Assembly (NCBI GenBank): GCA_005787665.1
Contig: SYAB01000315.1
Span: 1-10,083, forward strand
Direction: 5' to 3'
From: Actinomycetota bacterium
GTDB lineage: Bacteria; Actinomycetota; Actinomycetes; Mycobacteriales; Mycobacteriaceae
DNA: 10,083 bases
How positions within the stretch are numbered: the stretch's first letter is position 1; each line of letters begins with the position of its first letter. Under the pieces are notes generated by a model. That model searched no databases. It was not told the DNA's origin and saw nothing but the letters and a program-made list of their open reading frames with translations. A program made the translations under genes and the position numbers. Positions 1 through 7,358 of the stretch are shown piece after piece.

Positions 1-2
1 CC

Positions 3-89
3 ATCAGCGTGATTACGGTGGTGCTGCTGATCACCACGGTTGCCAGCCTGCTCCGCACCCGCGGACGCGCGCCCACCGATGTCGGGTGA
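3..89 (+). CDS. C-terminal end of a membrane protein (partial)
   Basis: The only frame open from the left edge on the + strand gives 28 residues and a TGA at 87-89. It starts with a hydrophobic stretch (ISVITVVLLITTVASLL) followed by a basic, polar tail (RTRGRAPTDVG). That pattern is the last membrane helix and cytoplasmic end of an integral membrane protein, for example a transporter permease. The family cannot be identified from so little sequence. The gene is cut by the window edge, and its stop lies 38 nt from the 3' end of the tRNA on the other strand. In such a short stretch an open frame could arise by chance; the membrane-like composition is the main support. Confidence 0.45.
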   Translation: MSVITVVLLITTVASLLRTRGRAPTDVG

Positions 90-127
90 CGGGATGTTCC
101 AGGGCTGGCGGATCTTCTAGGTGTGGG

Positions 128-213
128 TGTCCGAGGGGGGACTTGAACCCCCACGCCCGTTAATAGGGCACTAGCACCTCAAGCTCGCGCGTCTGCCATT
201 CCGCCACTCGGAC
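128..213 (-). tRNA. tRNA-Leu (anticodon GAG)
   Basis: Read on the - strand this folds as a class II tRNA. The 7-bp acceptor stem is GTCCGAG/CTCGGAC with discriminator A (complement of 128). The D arm contains GCG...CGC around AATGGCAGA. The anticodon loop is TTGAGGT (anticodon GAG, reading CUC/CUU). A long variable arm pairs GCCC with GGGC, and the T arm has GGGGG/CCCCC around TTCAAGT. The long variable arm and the anticodon fix leucine. The 3' CCA is not encoded: ACCCA follows. The anticodon stem CGAGC/GCTAG has one mismatch, G28 opposite A42, where a T at position 28 would give a perfect stem. Confidence 0.95.
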
Positions 214-221
214 CTAGAGCT

Positions 222-238
222 GCCCACCGGTGGTGGGC
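222..238. repeat. Short perfect hairpin upstream of the tRNA
   Basis: GCCCACC at 222-228 is complementary to GGTGGGC at 232-238 with a 3-nt loop. It lies between the lipoprotein gene and the tRNA, 9 nt upstream of the tRNA 5' end. It could be part of a terminator for the lipoprotein transcript or a leader structure removed by RNase P. There is no T-tract, so its role is uncertain. Confidence 0.4.
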
Positions 239-263
239 GACTAAGGCTAACGGATTCGGACTG

Positions 264-294
264 CGCGGCCCAAACCCTCCCCGGTCGGGCCGCG
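264..294 (-). terminator. Possible terminator hairpin after the lipoprotein gene
   Basis: On the - strand, directly after the lipoprotein TAA (298-300), CGCGGCCC (294-287) pairs with GGGCCGCG (271-264) around a 15-nt loop. The 8-bp all-GC stem sits 3 nt past the stop codon, where a terminator is expected. No U-tract follows. That is common for mycobacterial terminators but leaves the call tentative. Confidence 0.45.
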
Positions 295-297
295 GGA

Positions 298-987
298 TTA
301 CGCGGTCGGCAACCGGCCGGCGATGGTCGCCGCGATCGCCGCCGCCGCCGAGGTGGGGCCGTCGAGGTCGCAGGCCTCGACATCGACCGCGACGTTACGG
401 TGCACCCTCAGTGCCCGCTGGCAGGACCATCGCTCGGGGCTGCGCTGGGTGCGCGTCAGCGCGAGCACGTCGTCATCGACGGCCGCCGGGCCGATCGACC
501 ACAGCTGCTCGGGGGCCAACTGCTGCGGGTAGGTCAATTCCCGGTCGGCGCAGCCGGCCCACAGGTCGCGGGAACGGGCGAAGAAGTCCCCGGCGGCCTC
601 GGCGGTCGGGAACAGCACCACCACCTGGGTGGCGAAGTGCGACCACTGGCTGGCGGGAGGCTCGCGGAGGATCTGGCCGTGCAGCGCGGTCCACCCGCTG
701 TCGGCGTAGACACTGCGCTGCGCCGCACCGGCCACGGCCAGGCAGCCGGCGCCTTCGGCGAGCCGCGCACCGTCATCCCACGGTGCGGTGACCTCACGGG
801 TGACGACCAGGTCGGCGCCGGACATTGCCGCGCCGACCTCCGCCGCCGGCAGCAACAGGGTGGGCAGGGACTCGGCGGTGGTCAGTGGCGCGTTCCCGGC
901 CGGCATGGCGGTGCCCGCGGTGGTGCTGGCGCAACCGCTCGCCGCCAGACACACCAGTGCGGCGATCGTGGCCACCCGACTCGTCAT
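298..987 (-). CDS. Lipoprotein with PknH_C-like sensor domain
   Basis: The 229-residue protein starts with a lipoprotein signal peptide: basic MTSR, a hydrophobic stretch, then the lipobox ASGC with C19 as the lipidated cysteine. A short Ser/Thr/Ala linker (20-40) follows. The rest (about 41-226) resembles the PknH_C-like extracellular domain found on the kinase PknH and on mycobacterial lipoproteins such as LppH, LpqQ and LprH. Features seen are LPTLLLPAAEV at its start, SVYADSGWTALHGQ, the region near W143 and C146, and the WSCQRAL...VDVEAC block. C82, C146, C189 and C206 are the four cysteines expected to form two disulfides. The protein should sit on the outer face of the membrane; its ligand is unknown. 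It is transcribed away from the M20 peptidase gene from a shared upstream region. The ATG start places the lipobox normally. Confidence 0.82.
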   Translation of the reverse strand: MTSRVATIAALVCLAASGCASTTAGTAMPAGNAPLTTAESLPTLLLPAAEVGAAMSGADLVVTREVTAPWDDGARLAEGAGCLAVAGAAQRSVYADSGWTALHGQILREPPASQWSHFATQVVVLFPTAEAAGDFFARSRDLWAGCADRELTYPQQLAPEQLWSIGPAAVDDDVLALTRTQRSPERWSCQRALRVHRNVAVDVEACDLDGPTSAAAAIAATIAGRLPTA

Positions 988-1123
988 CGGGTAATTAGAC
1001 CCCCACCGTCGGCGTGTTGTAAATGATACTGACGTTAAAGATGTGATAAATGCGCCCGGGACGGGGCGGCGGGTGAGGTGGCGGGTGCGGCGTCAGGTGA
1101 GGCGGCAATGGTAGGAAAGGACG
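988..1123. promoter_or_regulatory. AT-rich divergent promoter region
   Basis: This 136-nt gap separates the divergent lipoprotein and M20 peptidase genes. Positions 1015-1052 are clearly AT-rich against a very GC-rich background, as expected for promoter DNA serving both directions. On the - strand, TATCAT fits the mycobacterial -10 pattern TANNNT. On the + strand, GATACT and GATAAA are weak candidates. I could not fix a pair of -35/-10 boxes with good spacing. Positions 1028-1037 (ACTGACGTTA) recur upstream of the Rv2137c-like gene. Positions 1068-1107 are a G-rich, imperfectly repeated GGTG/GCGG stretch that is probably untranslated leader. Confidence 0.45.
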
Positions 1124-2458
1124 GTGACGCGGGCAGACCTCGACGAGATGGTGGACGAGGTGGTCGGCCTCGTCAGTGCGCTGATCCGCTTCGACACCTC
1201 CAATACCGGCGAACTGGCGACCACCAAGGGTGAGGCCGAGTGCGCCCACTGGGTCGCCGAGAGGCTCGCCGACGTGGGCTACCAGCCTGAGTACATCGAA
1301 TCCGGGGCCCCGGGGCGTGGCAACGTCTTCGTCCGACTTCCCGGCGCCGACCCGGACCGCGGTGCGCTGCTCGTCCACGGCCATCTCGACGTGGTACCGG
1401 CCGAAGCCGCCGACTGGAGCGTGCACCCGTTCTCCGGCTCGGTCTCCGACGGCTACGTCTGGGGTCGCGGCGCGGTCGATATGAAGGACATGTGCGGGAT
1501 GATGCTGGCCGTCGCCCGCCACTTCAAGAGATCCGGGACCGTCCCGCCACGCGATCTGGTGTTCGCTTTCGTCGCCGATGAGGAACACGGCGGCAAGTAC
1601 GGTGCGCAGTGGCTTGTCGACCACCGCCCCGACCTGTTCGACGGGGTGAGTGAGGCGATCGGGGAGGTGGGCGGCTTCTCGGTGACGCTGCCGCGGCGCG
1701 ACGGTGGCGAGCGCAGGCTCTATCTCATCGAGACCGCGGAGAAGGGCCTGCTGTGGATGCGCCTCACCGCGCGCGGGCGCGCCGGCCACGGGTCGATGGT
1801 GCACGACGATAACGCGGTCACCGCCGTTGCCGCCGCGGTGGCTCGGCTGGGCGCGCACCAGTTCCCACTGGTGCTGACCGACACCGTCGCGCAGTTCCTG
1901 GAGGCGGTGGCCGAGGAGACCGGTCTGAGCTTCGACGCCGACGATCTCGAGGGCGCCATCGAAAAGCTCGGGCCGATGGCCCGGATGCTGGGCGCGACGC
2001 TGCGCGACACCGCAAACCCCACCATGCTCAAAGCGGGCTACAAGGCCAACGTCATCCCCGCCAGTGCCGAGGCCGTCGTCGACTGCCGGGTGCTGCCCGG
2101 CCGTCAGCAGGCTTTCGAACGGGAGGTCGACGAGCTCATCGGTCCCGGTGTGACGCGTGAGTGGATTTCCGAGTTGGCCTCCTACGAAACGAGTTTCGAC
2201 GGTCGGCTGGTGGACGCCATGAACGCCGCACTGCTTTCGCTCGACCCGGAGGCGCGCATCGTCCCCTACATGCTGTCCGGTGGTACGGACGCGAAAGCGT
2301 TTGCCCGCCTTGGCATCCGGTGCTTCGGATTCGCTCCGCTGCGGCTGCCGCCGGATCTGGACTTCGCGGCACTGTTTCACGGTGTCGACGAGCGGGTGCC
2401 CATCGACGCGCTGCAGTTCGGCGTCCGGGTGCTCGAGAACTTCCTCGAGAACTGCTGA
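1124..2458 (+). CDS. dapE2: M20 family metallopeptidase (DapE2-like, Rv2141c homologue)
   Basis: A 444-residue zinc-dependent amidohydrolase of the M20/ArgE/DapE family. Motifs seen in order: [11 protein letters not shown] (84-94; H87 and D89, with D89 bracing the first metal site), [10 protein letters not shown] (114-123; bridging D119), DEEHGG (152-157; E153 as catalytic base, E154 as metal ligand), a further acidic position around E178/E181, and FHGVDERVP near the C-terminus (H419 as last metal ligand). The dimerisation domain lies between about 190 and 320. M20 enzymes hydrolyse amide bonds in dipeptides or acylated amino acids in the cytoplasm. The true substrate is not shown here, and the DapE2 name follows the M. 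tuberculosis annotation rather than proof of a role in lysine synthesis. The GTG start is preceded by AGGAAAGGA at good spacing; an ATG at 1108 is out of frame. The PEBP gene follows after 19 nt. Confidence 0.9.
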   Translation: MTRADLDEMVDEVVGLVSALIRFDTSNTGELATTKGEAECAHWVAERLADVGYQPEYIESGAPGRGNVFVRLPGADPDRGALLVHGHLDVVPAEAADWSVHPFSGSVSDGYVWGRGAVDMKDMCGMMLAVARHFKRSGTVPPRDLVFAFVADEEHGGKYGAQWLVDHRPDLFDGVSEAIGEVGGFSVTLPRRDGGERRLYLIETAEKGLLWMRLTARGRAGHGSMVHDDNAVTAVAAAVARLGAHQFPLVLTDTVAQFLEAVAEETGLSFDADDLEGAIEKLGPMARMLGATLRDTANPTMLKAGYKANVIPASAEAVVDCRVLPGRQQAFEREVDELIGPGVTREWISELASYETSFDGRLVDAMNAALLSLDPEARIVPYMLSGGTDAKAFARLGIRCFGFAPLRLPPDLDFAALFHGVDERVPIDALQFGVRVLENFLENC

Positions 2459-2477
2459 CCCACAGGAGGACACCACG

Positions 2478-3008
2478 ATGGCTTTCCCGTACAACCCCTA
2501 CGACTTCCTGCCCGAGTTGCCCGGCTTCACGCTCACCAGCACCGACATCACCCCGGGCGCGCCGCTGAAGACGGCGCAGGTCAGCGGAATCATGGGTGCC
2601 GGCGGCCAGGATGTCTCCCCGCAGTTGAGTTGGTCCGGCTTCCCCGCGCAGACCCGGAGCTTCGCGGTGACGGTGTTCGACCCGGACGCGCCCACCGCGT
2701 CGGGATTCTGGCACTGGGCGGTCGCCGACCTGCCCGGGACAGTCACCGACCTGCCGTCCGGGGCGGGCGACGGGTCGGCGCTGCCCGGCGATGCACTGAC
2801 GCTGCGCAACGATGCCGGCACACCTCGCTATATCGGCGCCGCCCCGCCCGCAGGTCATGGCTACCACCGGTATTTTGTCGCGGTTCACGCCCTCGACGTG
2901 GAGAGCCTCGACCTGCCCGGGGACGCCAGCCCGGCGTATCTGGGCTTCAATCTGTTCATGAAGGCCATTGCCCGCGCGGTCATCCACGGCACCTACGAGC
3001 AGACCTAG
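2478..3008 (+). CDS. PEBP/YbhB family protein (Rv2140c/TB18.6-like)
   Basis: The 176-residue protein belongs to the phosphatidylethanolamine-binding protein family. The first conserved region is [13 protein letters not shown] (68-80) and the second is [17 protein letters not shown] (118-134). Together these form the anion/ligand pocket. Length and the N-terminal [14 protein letters not shown] match the mycobacterial TB18.6 type. There is no signal peptide, so it is cytoplasmic. Bacterial PEBPs bind small anionic or phospholipid-like ligands, but their cellular role is poorly defined. The ATG at 2478 has a strong Shine-Dalgarno (AGGAGGA) about 7 nt upstream. The frame remains open further upstream inside the peptidase gene, but that part is only overlap. 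It is probably cotranscribed with the M20 peptidase, an arrangement I recall from M. tuberculosis. It ends 21 nt from the convergent secreted-protein gene. Confidence 0.92.
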   Translation: MAFPYNPYDFLPELPGFTLTSTDITPGAPLKTAQVSGIMGAGGQDVSPQLSWSGFPAQTRSFAVTVFDPDAPTASGFWHWAVADLPGTVTDLPSGAGDGSALPGDALTLRNDAGTPRYIGAAPPAGHGYHRYFVAVHALDVESLDLPGDASPAYLGFNLFMKAIARAVIHGTYEQT

Positions 3009-3029
3009 CGGCGAATCGCCACCGGAGAC

Positions 3030-3671
3030 TCAGGCCGGCGCGTCAGCGGGCTTCTCCAGGATGCCGCCCCACCAGGCCAGGGTGAAACCGTTGGCACCGC
3101 TGACACAGCTGACCGATCCCTGGTACCCCACGGCGCACCAGGCGTCCCCATTGGCCAACCGCTGCCCTTCGGACAGTTCGCCGACATCGCGCGTGAAGGT
3201 CGGCGTATCGGACTGGACGTACCGGGCGGGTTCTTGCGGGCCCGCGACGGTCTGATTGGTGCCCGGCGGCGGCAGCGGGCAACGCTGGTCGGCGCAACTG
3301 AACGAACCGGGCGGCCCGGGTTGGCCCGGCGAGGACGCCGAACTCGGAACGGTGTCGCATCCGACGGTGCCGTCGGGCCCGATCCCGCAGCCGTACTGCG
3401 CGGATCGCAGGGCGTCGGCCTTGGGTCCGGTGAACCCGGCCGGACCGAAGAACGGTGTGAAGAAAATCCAGCCCGGGTCGCCGGGACTGGTGAAATCGCC
3501 CTGGGCGATCGGCCAGCTCTGCGGGGGTTGACCCGCGCACGAGTTGGCGGCGCCGGCCACCGGGTCGCACGTGGTCGGCTCCGCGACGGCGGGCGGGGCC
3601 ACACCTACCGCCGTGGCGGCCAGCAGTCCGAGCACTGACGATGCGCGTGGGGCGAATGCTGCACGAGCCAT
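3030..3671 (-). CDS. Secreted cysteine-rich protein of unknown function
   Basis: A 213-residue protein with a Sec signal peptide: basic N-terminus, a hydrophobic core around 11-25, and probable cleavage after AVA30. The mature part has eight cysteines (35, 45, 95, 105, 126, 131, 179, 189), consistent with four disulfides outside the membrane. Two segments match each other: C95-G-I-G-P-D-G-T-V-G-C105 and C179-A-V-G-Y-Q-G-S-V-S-C189. Both fit C-x-[IV]-G-x2-G-[ST]-V-x-C, suggesting a duplicated cystine module. A Pro/Gly-rich linker lies between them (about 110-137). I do not recognise a named family; it reads like a mycobacterial secreted protein. The ATG start has GGAGGG 6 nt upstream. It follows pyrD by 61 nt on the same strand, so it may be read from the same transcript, although this gap is long enough for its own promoter. 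Confidence 0.85.
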   Translation of the reverse strand: MARAAFAPRASSVLGLLAATAVGVAPPAVAEPTTCDPVAGAANSCAGQPPQSWPIAQGDFTSPGDPGWIFFTPFFGPAGFTGPKADALRSAQYGCGIGPDGTVGCDTVPSSASSPGQPGPPGSFSCADQRCPLPPPGTNQTVAGPQEPARYVQSDTPTFTRDVGELSEGQRLANGDAWCAVGYQGSVSCVSGANGFTLAWWGGILEKPADAPA

Positions 3672-3732
3672 GACCGACCCTCCAGTCTGTCGCCGTGTTC
3701 CGGGGTAGAGCCGGACTCTAGCGCCGCGACGC

Positions 3733-4797
3733 CTAGTGCGCGGCGGAACCGACGGCCGCGGTCAGATTCGGGAACCCGCCGGCATGCAGCCGTGCCGCGA
3801 CGCCGTCGTGAATGTGCTTGGCCCACATGCCGCCGCCGTAGACGAAGCCGGTGTAGCCCTGCAGCAGCGAAGCACCGGCGAGGATCCGCTCCCAGGCGTC
3901 GTCGGCCGTCTCGATCCCGCCCACCCCGATCAAGACGAGCCGGTCGCCGACCCGGGCGTGTAACCGCCGCAGCACCTCCAGCGCCCGGCGGGCCACCGGC
4001 GGACCGGAGACACCGCCCGCTCCCAGGTCGGCCACACCCGGGGTGCGCAGACCCGAACGTGACACCGTGGTGTTGGTCGCCACGATACCGGCCAGGCCCG
4101 CTTCTACGGCCAGGTCGGCCACGGCATCGACGTCGTCATCGGAGAGATCCGGGGCGATCTTGACCAGGACCGGGGTGGACGTCTCGGCGAGCACCGCGGC
4201 CAGGATCGGGCGCAGCGACTCGACGGCCTGCAGGTCGCGCAGGCCGGGGGTGTTGGGGGAGCTGACGTTGACGACCAGGTAGGCCGCGAGCGGGCCGAGG
4301 ATGCGTGCACTGGCGGCGTAATCCCCGGCGGCCCGCTCGGGCGGGGTGATCTTGGACTTGCCGATGTTGACCCCGATCGGCACGTCGGGGTGGTGGTCCT
4401 TCAGTCGCAGCGCCAGCGCGGCGGCGCCGTGGTTGTTGAAGCCCATCCGGTTGAGCAGGGCACGATCCTCGCGGAGCCGGAAGAGTCTCGGCTCGGGATT
4501 GCCGGGCTGCGGGTGGGCCGTGACGGTGCCGATCTCGGCGTAGCCGAATCCCAAGGCGCCCCAGCCGGCCAGGCCCAGCCCGTCCTTGTCGAACCCCGCG
4601 GCCAGGCCGAGCGGGCCGGGGAATCGCATCCCGAACACCGTGCTTTCCAGGATCGGGTCCGCGGGCGCGAGCGCCCGTCGCAGCGGTCGGCGGGCGGCCT
4701 CGGTGGCGGTGGCGGCGCGCAGGGCGGCGAACACCAGGGTGTGAATGCGCTCCGGAGGCGCCATGAACAGCGCTCGGCGCACGGCGTCGTAGATCAC
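3733..4797 (-). CDS. pyrD: Dihydroorotate dehydrogenase (quinone), class 2
   Basis: The enzyme oxidises dihydroorotate to orotate in pyrimidine synthesis, passing electrons through FMN to membrane quinone. The 354-residue length is normal for class 2. Seen in order: an N-terminal amphipathic membrane-contact region ([21 protein letters not shown], about 6-26), AAGFDKDG (66-73, FMN site with K71), [12 protein letters not shown] (90-101), [11 protein letters not shown] (114-124), [11 protein letters not shown] (177-187; catalytic serine S179 or S180, typical of class 2), [10 protein letters not shown] (211-220, K213), TNTT (241-244), GVGGI (291-295) and the phosphate-binding loop end GYTGFVYGG (314-322). 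The GTG start at 4797 gives the expected N-terminus and forms a GTGA overlap with the upstream DUF5703-like gene. The open frame upstream of it overlaps that gene and is not used. Confidence 0.97.
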   Translation of the reverse strand: MIYDAVRRALFMAPPERIHTLVFAALRAATATEAARRPLRRALAPADPILESTVFGMRFPGPLGLAAGFDKDGLGLAGWGALGFGYAEIGTVTAHPQPGNPEPRLFRLREDRALLNRMGFNNHGAAALALRLKDHHPDVPIGVNIGKSKITPPERAAGDYAASARILGPLAAYLVVNVSSPNTPGLRDLQAVESLRPILAAVLAETSTPVLVKIAPDLSDDDVDAVADLAVEAGLAGIVATNTTVSRSGLRTPGVADLGAGGVSGPPVARRALEVLRRLHARVGDRLVLIGVGGIETADDAWERILAGASLLQGYTGFVYGGGMWAKHIHDGVAARLHAGGFPNLTAAVGSAAH

Positions 4798-5057
4798 AGG
4801 CCCGGCTGATCGGTGGGTTTGTCCTGGCGGGTCTTCCTGCGCCGCAACAACACCCGCCTGCTGCCATCGGTGTACACCCGCACCCGGGTCAGCTCCCAGC
4901 CGCGGTACTCGGCTTCGATCGACAACCTGGTCGACGCGCTGATGCGGGTGACGTCCGGAGGGAGTCGCAGCGGAATCCACTCGTAGTCCGCGGCGCCGTC
5001 CCGCGCGAGATCGACCTCCCAGGCCGCCGGCATCCTGCCGCGGATCGGCCCGCTCAC
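4794..5057 (-). CDS. DUF5703-like small conserved protein
   Basis: An 87-residue protein with the look of the actinobacterial DUF5703 family: [20 protein letters not shown], then [22 protein letters not shown] and a basic end ([11 protein letters not shown]). No signal peptide, membrane segment or catalytic motif is visible; function unknown. It sits between lppL and pyrD. Its GTG start (5057-5055) overlaps the lppL TGA by 4 nt, and its TGA (4796-4794) overlaps the pyrD GTG by 4 nt. Translational coupling of all three genes is therefore likely, and a role connected with PyrD or the lipoprotein is possible but unproven. An in-frame ATG eight codons downstream (5033) is an alternative start; the overlap favours the GTG. 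Confidence 0.8.
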   Translation of the reverse strand: MSGPIRGRMPAAWEVDLARDGAADYEWIPLRLPPDVTRISASTRLSIEAEYRGWELTRVRVYTDGSRRVLLRRRKTRQDKPTDQPGL

Positions 5058-6094
5058 CGGGGGCCGCCCGCGTTCGGGATCACTTGCACCCCGGCACCCG
5101 AACCGGACACCACGAACAGGGTGCCGGTGGGGTCGTCGAAAGCCAGGGCGTCGGGTTGCTGCACGGTCGGATAGCGCACCTTCTCCACGGGGATACCAGT
5201 AGCCAGATCGTAGCCAATCACGGTGTTCGTCGCGGTCTGGGAAACCCAGACCAGCGTTGCCGACCCGGCGACGCCGTGCGGTGACTCGGGAACCGGGTAG
5301 GCCTGGCGCTCGATGAGCGGATCGACGCTGAACACCAGCAGTTGACCGCCCCGGGTGTCGGCGACCAGGACGCGGCCCGCCGGGTCAGCGGTGATGGTGG
5401 TCGCCCCCAGGCCTGCCCGCAGCGCCTGGGCGGGGGAGCCGTCGGGCTTCAGCGCGGTCACCGAGGTCTGCGCGCGGTCCAGCACCACGGCCACGTCGCC
5501 GTCGGCGACAATCGCATCGACCCGGGCGAAAATATCGGCCCTGCCGGTCACCGCGTGGTCGGCGTCCAGGGTGTACGTCACCCCGTCGGCGCTGCCGAGC
5601 ACCATGTTGCCGTCGGCGCGCCGGGCGATGGCGGTGAAGTCGGTCCCCGCGTCGACGCCGCCGACTTCTGTTCGCGCGGTCTCAGCCGCCTTCAGATCGA
5701 CGGTGAAAAACCCGCCGCGGGTCGATGCGTAGACCGTCGCGCGGCCATCGCCGGCCAACGCGGTCGCCGGGCCGGGCAGTGGCACGGTCCGCGCTGCGCC
5801 GACGCGGTCAACGACCATGAGGGCGGCGGCCGAATCGGGGCCCGAACCGGGGGTCAGGACCACCAGGGATCCGGTGGCGGCGTCGGTGATCGCAGCGGCC
5901 GGGCGACCGGTGAACGCCACCACCCGGCCGGCCGGGGTGGCGGCGGGCGGCGGCGACACCGCCGGGCGCGCCGGTGAGATAGTCGGCGGGGCGAAGACCT
6001 CGGAATCCGAGGAACATCCTGTGGCGACCGAGGCGACCGCGAGAAATCCGGCCGCGACGCGGCGAACCGTGGCACGTTTTCCCTGCTCTGGCAA
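5054..6094 (-). CDS. lppL: Lipoprotein LppL, probable beta-propeller
   Basis: A 346-residue lipoprotein matching the position of LppL (Rv2138) next to pyrD. The signal peptide has basic residues KRATVRR, a hydrophobic core (13-23) and the lipobox ATGC with C27 as lipidation site. A Pro/Ala linker (36-55) follows. From about 56 to the end there are regular short beta-strand blades with [26 protein letters not shown] and [14 protein letters not shown] turns, consistent with a YVTN/NHL-like beta-propeller acting outside the membrane, possibly as a binding scaffold. No catalytic residues are visible. The start codon is TTG (6094-6092), preceded by AGGGGG about 8 nt away, and it positions the lipobox correctly. 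It is the first gene of the lppL-DUF5703-pyrD unit and diverges from the Rv2137c-like gene. Confidence 0.88.
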   Translation of the reverse strand: MPEQGKRATVRRVAAGFLAVASVATGCSSDSEVFAPPTISPARPAVSPPPAATPAGRVVAFTGRPAAAITDAATGSLVVLTPGSGPDSAAALMVVDRVGAARTVPLPGPATALAGDGRATVYASTRGGFFTVDLKAAETARTEVGGVDAGTDFTAIARRADGNMVLGSADGVTYTLDADHAVTGRADIFARVDAIVADGDVAVVLDRAQTSVTALKPDGSPAQALRAGLGATTITADPAGRVLVADTRGGQLLVFSVDPLIERQAYPVPESPHGVAGSATLVWVSQTATNTVIGYDLATGIPVEKVRYPTVQQPDALAFDDPTGTLFVVSGSGAGVQVIPNAGGPR

Positions 6095-6171
6095 CGGGTG
6101 GCCCCCTGATCGGCTCGCGGGTCGTGTCGAATTCTAGGCGCTGGTGACGTAACTGACGTTATGGTGCGCAG
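6095..6171. promoter_or_regulatory. Divergent promoter region between lppL and the Rv2137c-like gene
   Basis: This 77-nt gap is the only space for promoters of both genes. It contains the AT-richer stretch 6129-6136 (GAATTCTA), two direct copies of TGACGT (6145-6150 and 6154-6159), and the sequence ACTGACGTTA also present at 1028-1037. The lppL ribosome binding site lies at its left end. No matching -35 box could be assigned with confidence. Confidence 0.5.
6160..6165 (+). promoter_or_regulatory. Candidate -10 box for a leaderless transcript
   Basis: TATGGT fits the mycobacterial -10 pattern TANNNT. Its last T is 7 nt before the A of the ATG at 6172, which places the predicted +1 exactly on the start codon. 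No Shine-Dalgarno is present before that ATG. This is the arrangement typical of leaderless mycobacterial mRNAs. Confidence 0.5.
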
Positions 6172-6471
6172 ATGACGGTGCGCCCCGCCTCCCGCTCGCA
6201 CGGGGACGACTTCGTCTTCGAGGATCTCACCACCGGCCAGTTCGCCAGCGGATTCGGCCGTCTCGGCGACGGCCGCACCTTCGCCTTCCATGTCCGGCAC
6301 GGGCAGCTGATGGTCGAGATCTACCGCCCTCGGCTGGCCGGACCGGTCCCGGCGCCCGAGGACGTGGTCGCGACCGCCGGTCGCCCGGCGGGCGACCTCG
6401 ACGTCGATGATGCGCGCAGCCTGTCCGCCGCCGTCCGCGATATCGTCGCCGGCGCCGCCCCGACGCACTGA
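6172..6471 (+). CDS. Small conserved hypothetical (Rv2137c-like)
   Basis: A 99-residue protein in the position of M. tuberculosis Rv2137c, between lppL and uppP. The central part ([38 protein letters not shown]) suggests alternating beta strands in a small soluble domain. The C-terminal third (about 62-95) is acidic and Ala-rich, probably helical. There is no signal peptide, membrane segment or recognisable catalytic motif, so function is unknown. The ATG at 6172 is the only reasonable start: an in-frame stop (TGA at 6154) lies just upstream, and there is no Shine-Dalgarno, consistent with leaderless translation. I recall the M. tuberculosis protein as somewhat longer, so exact equivalence is not certain. 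The stop is 38 nt before the favoured uppP start, so both may be on one transcript. Confidence 0.75.
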   Translation: MTVRPASRSHGDDFVFEDLTTGQFASGFGRLGDGRTFAFHVRHGQLMVEIYRPRLAGPVPAPEDVVATAGRPAGDLDVDDARSLSAAVRDIVAGAAPTH

Positions 6472-6509
6472 CTGCGCTGCACCCGGGCTGCGCGGGTACG
6501 GTGCTCGGC

Positions 6510-7358
6510 GTGGATGTGACCCCGATGTCCTGGCTGCAGGTCGTTGTCCTGTCGATCGTTCAGGGCCTGACCGAGTTCCTCCCGGTCTCCTCATCGGGGC
6601 ACCTGGCGATCGTGTCCAGGTTGTTCTTCGCCGATGACGCCGGCGCGTCCTTCACCGCGGTCTCGCAACTGGGCACCGAAGCGGCGGTGCTGGTCTACTT
6701 CTCCCGGGACATCGTGCGGATCGTCAAGGCCTGGTTCACCGGGCTGTTCGACCGCGCCCGCCGGGACAACGTGGACTACCGGATGGGCTGGTACGTGATC
6801 ATCGGGTCCATTCCGATCGGCGTGATCGGGTTCGCGTTCAAAGACGTCATCCGCTCCGATGTGCGCAATCTGTGGATCGTGGCCACCGCGATGCTGGTGT
6901 TCTCGGGGGTGATCGCCGCCGCGGAGTACTTCGGTCGCCAGGATCGGCATGCCGAGCAACTCACCTGGCGCGACGGACTGCTGGTCGGGCTGGCGCAGTG
7001 CCTCGCCCTGATTCCCGGTGTGTCGCGATCCGGGGCGACGATCAGCGCCGGCCTGGCGCTCGGCCTGGACCGCCCGCTGGCCGCGCGATTCGGCTTCCTG
7101 CTTGCCATTCCGGCAGTGTTCGCTTCCGGGCTGTTCTCGCTGCCCGACGCCTTCCACCCGGTCAGTGAGGGTATGAGCGCCACCGGCGGACAGCTGGCGG
7201 TCTCGGTTGTCATCACCTTCGTGATCGGATACGCCGCGGTGAGCTGGTTGCTGCGTTTCCTCACCCATCATGCGATGTATTGGTTCGTCGGCTACCGGGT
7301 GATTCTCTCGCTGACGCTGATGGTGCTGCTGGCCACCGGGGTGGTGGCCGCCACGTGA
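6510..7358 (+). CDS. uppP: Undecaprenyl-diphosphatase UppP (BacA)
   Basis: An integral membrane enzyme that removes a phosphate from the C50/C55 polyprenyl diphosphate carrier so it can be reused for peptidoglycan and arabinogalactan precursors. Overproduction of the family gives bacitracin resistance. Counting from the GTG at 6510 (282 residues), the signature [15 protein letters not shown] spans 18-32. It holds the [EQ]xxxE motif (Q18/E22) and conserved H31. The second signature PGVSRSGAT spans 169-177 with R173. Several hydrophobic helices are visible, and [16 protein letters not shown] is typical. The start is uncertain: GTG 6501, GTG 6510, GTG 6516 and ATG 6525 are in frame and none has a clear Shine-Dalgarno. 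GTG 6510 is preferred because a TACGGT -10-like box (6497-6502) would allow a nearly leaderless start. The stop overlaps the next gene by 4 nt (GTGA). Confidence 0.96.
   Translation: MDVTPMSWLQVVVLSIVQGLTEFLPVSSSGHLAIVSRLFFADDAGASFTAVSQLGTEAAVLVYFSRDIVRIVKAWFTGLFDRARRDNVDYRMGWYVIIGSIPIGVIGFAFKDVIRSDVRNLWIVATAMLVFSGVIAAAEYFGRQDRHAEQLTWRDGLLVGLAQCLALIPGVSRSGATISAGLALGLDRPLAARFGFLLAIPAVFASGLFSLPDAFHPVSEGMSATGGQLAVSVVITFVIGYAAVSWLLRFLTHHAMYWFVGYRVILSLTLMVLLATGVVAAT

Noticed and set aside
400..1026. 208-codon open frame on the + strand opposite the PknH_C-like lipoprotein
   Set aside because: The - strand gene has a lipobox and family motifs; this frame is Gly/Arg-rich antisense sequence.
1068..1107. 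G-rich GGTG/GCGG repeats before the M20 peptidase, considered as a riboswitch or G-quadruplex
   Set aside because: The runs of three or more G are too few and irregular for a quadruplex, and no known riboswitch core could be recognised.
995..2494. 499-codon open frame on the - strand opposite the M20 peptidase gene
   Set aside because: It mirrors the peptidase reading frame. Its composition (His, Gln, Arg, Gly rich, no motifs) is typical of antisense frames in GC-rich DNA, while the + strand has all M20 metal-binding motifs and a ribosome binding site.
2136..2987. 283-codon open frame on the - strand across the peptidase and PEBP genes
   Set aside because: It spans two well-supported genes antisense, has Arg/Gly-rich composition and shows no recognisable domain.
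3010..3020. Inverted repeat GGCGAATCGCC between the convergent PEBP and secreted-protein genes
   Set aside because: At best a 4-5 bp stem with a tiny loop and no T-tract; too weak to call a terminator.
3043..3570. 175-codon - strand frame within the secreted protein gene
   Set aside because: It is a frame-shifted reading of the same DNA, Arg-rich, and lacks the signal peptide and cysteine pattern of the main frame.
6591..7271. 226-codon open frame on the - strand opposite uppP
   Set aside because: It is antisense to the strongly recognised UppP protein and is rich in Gln, His, Arg and Gly with no membrane or domain features.
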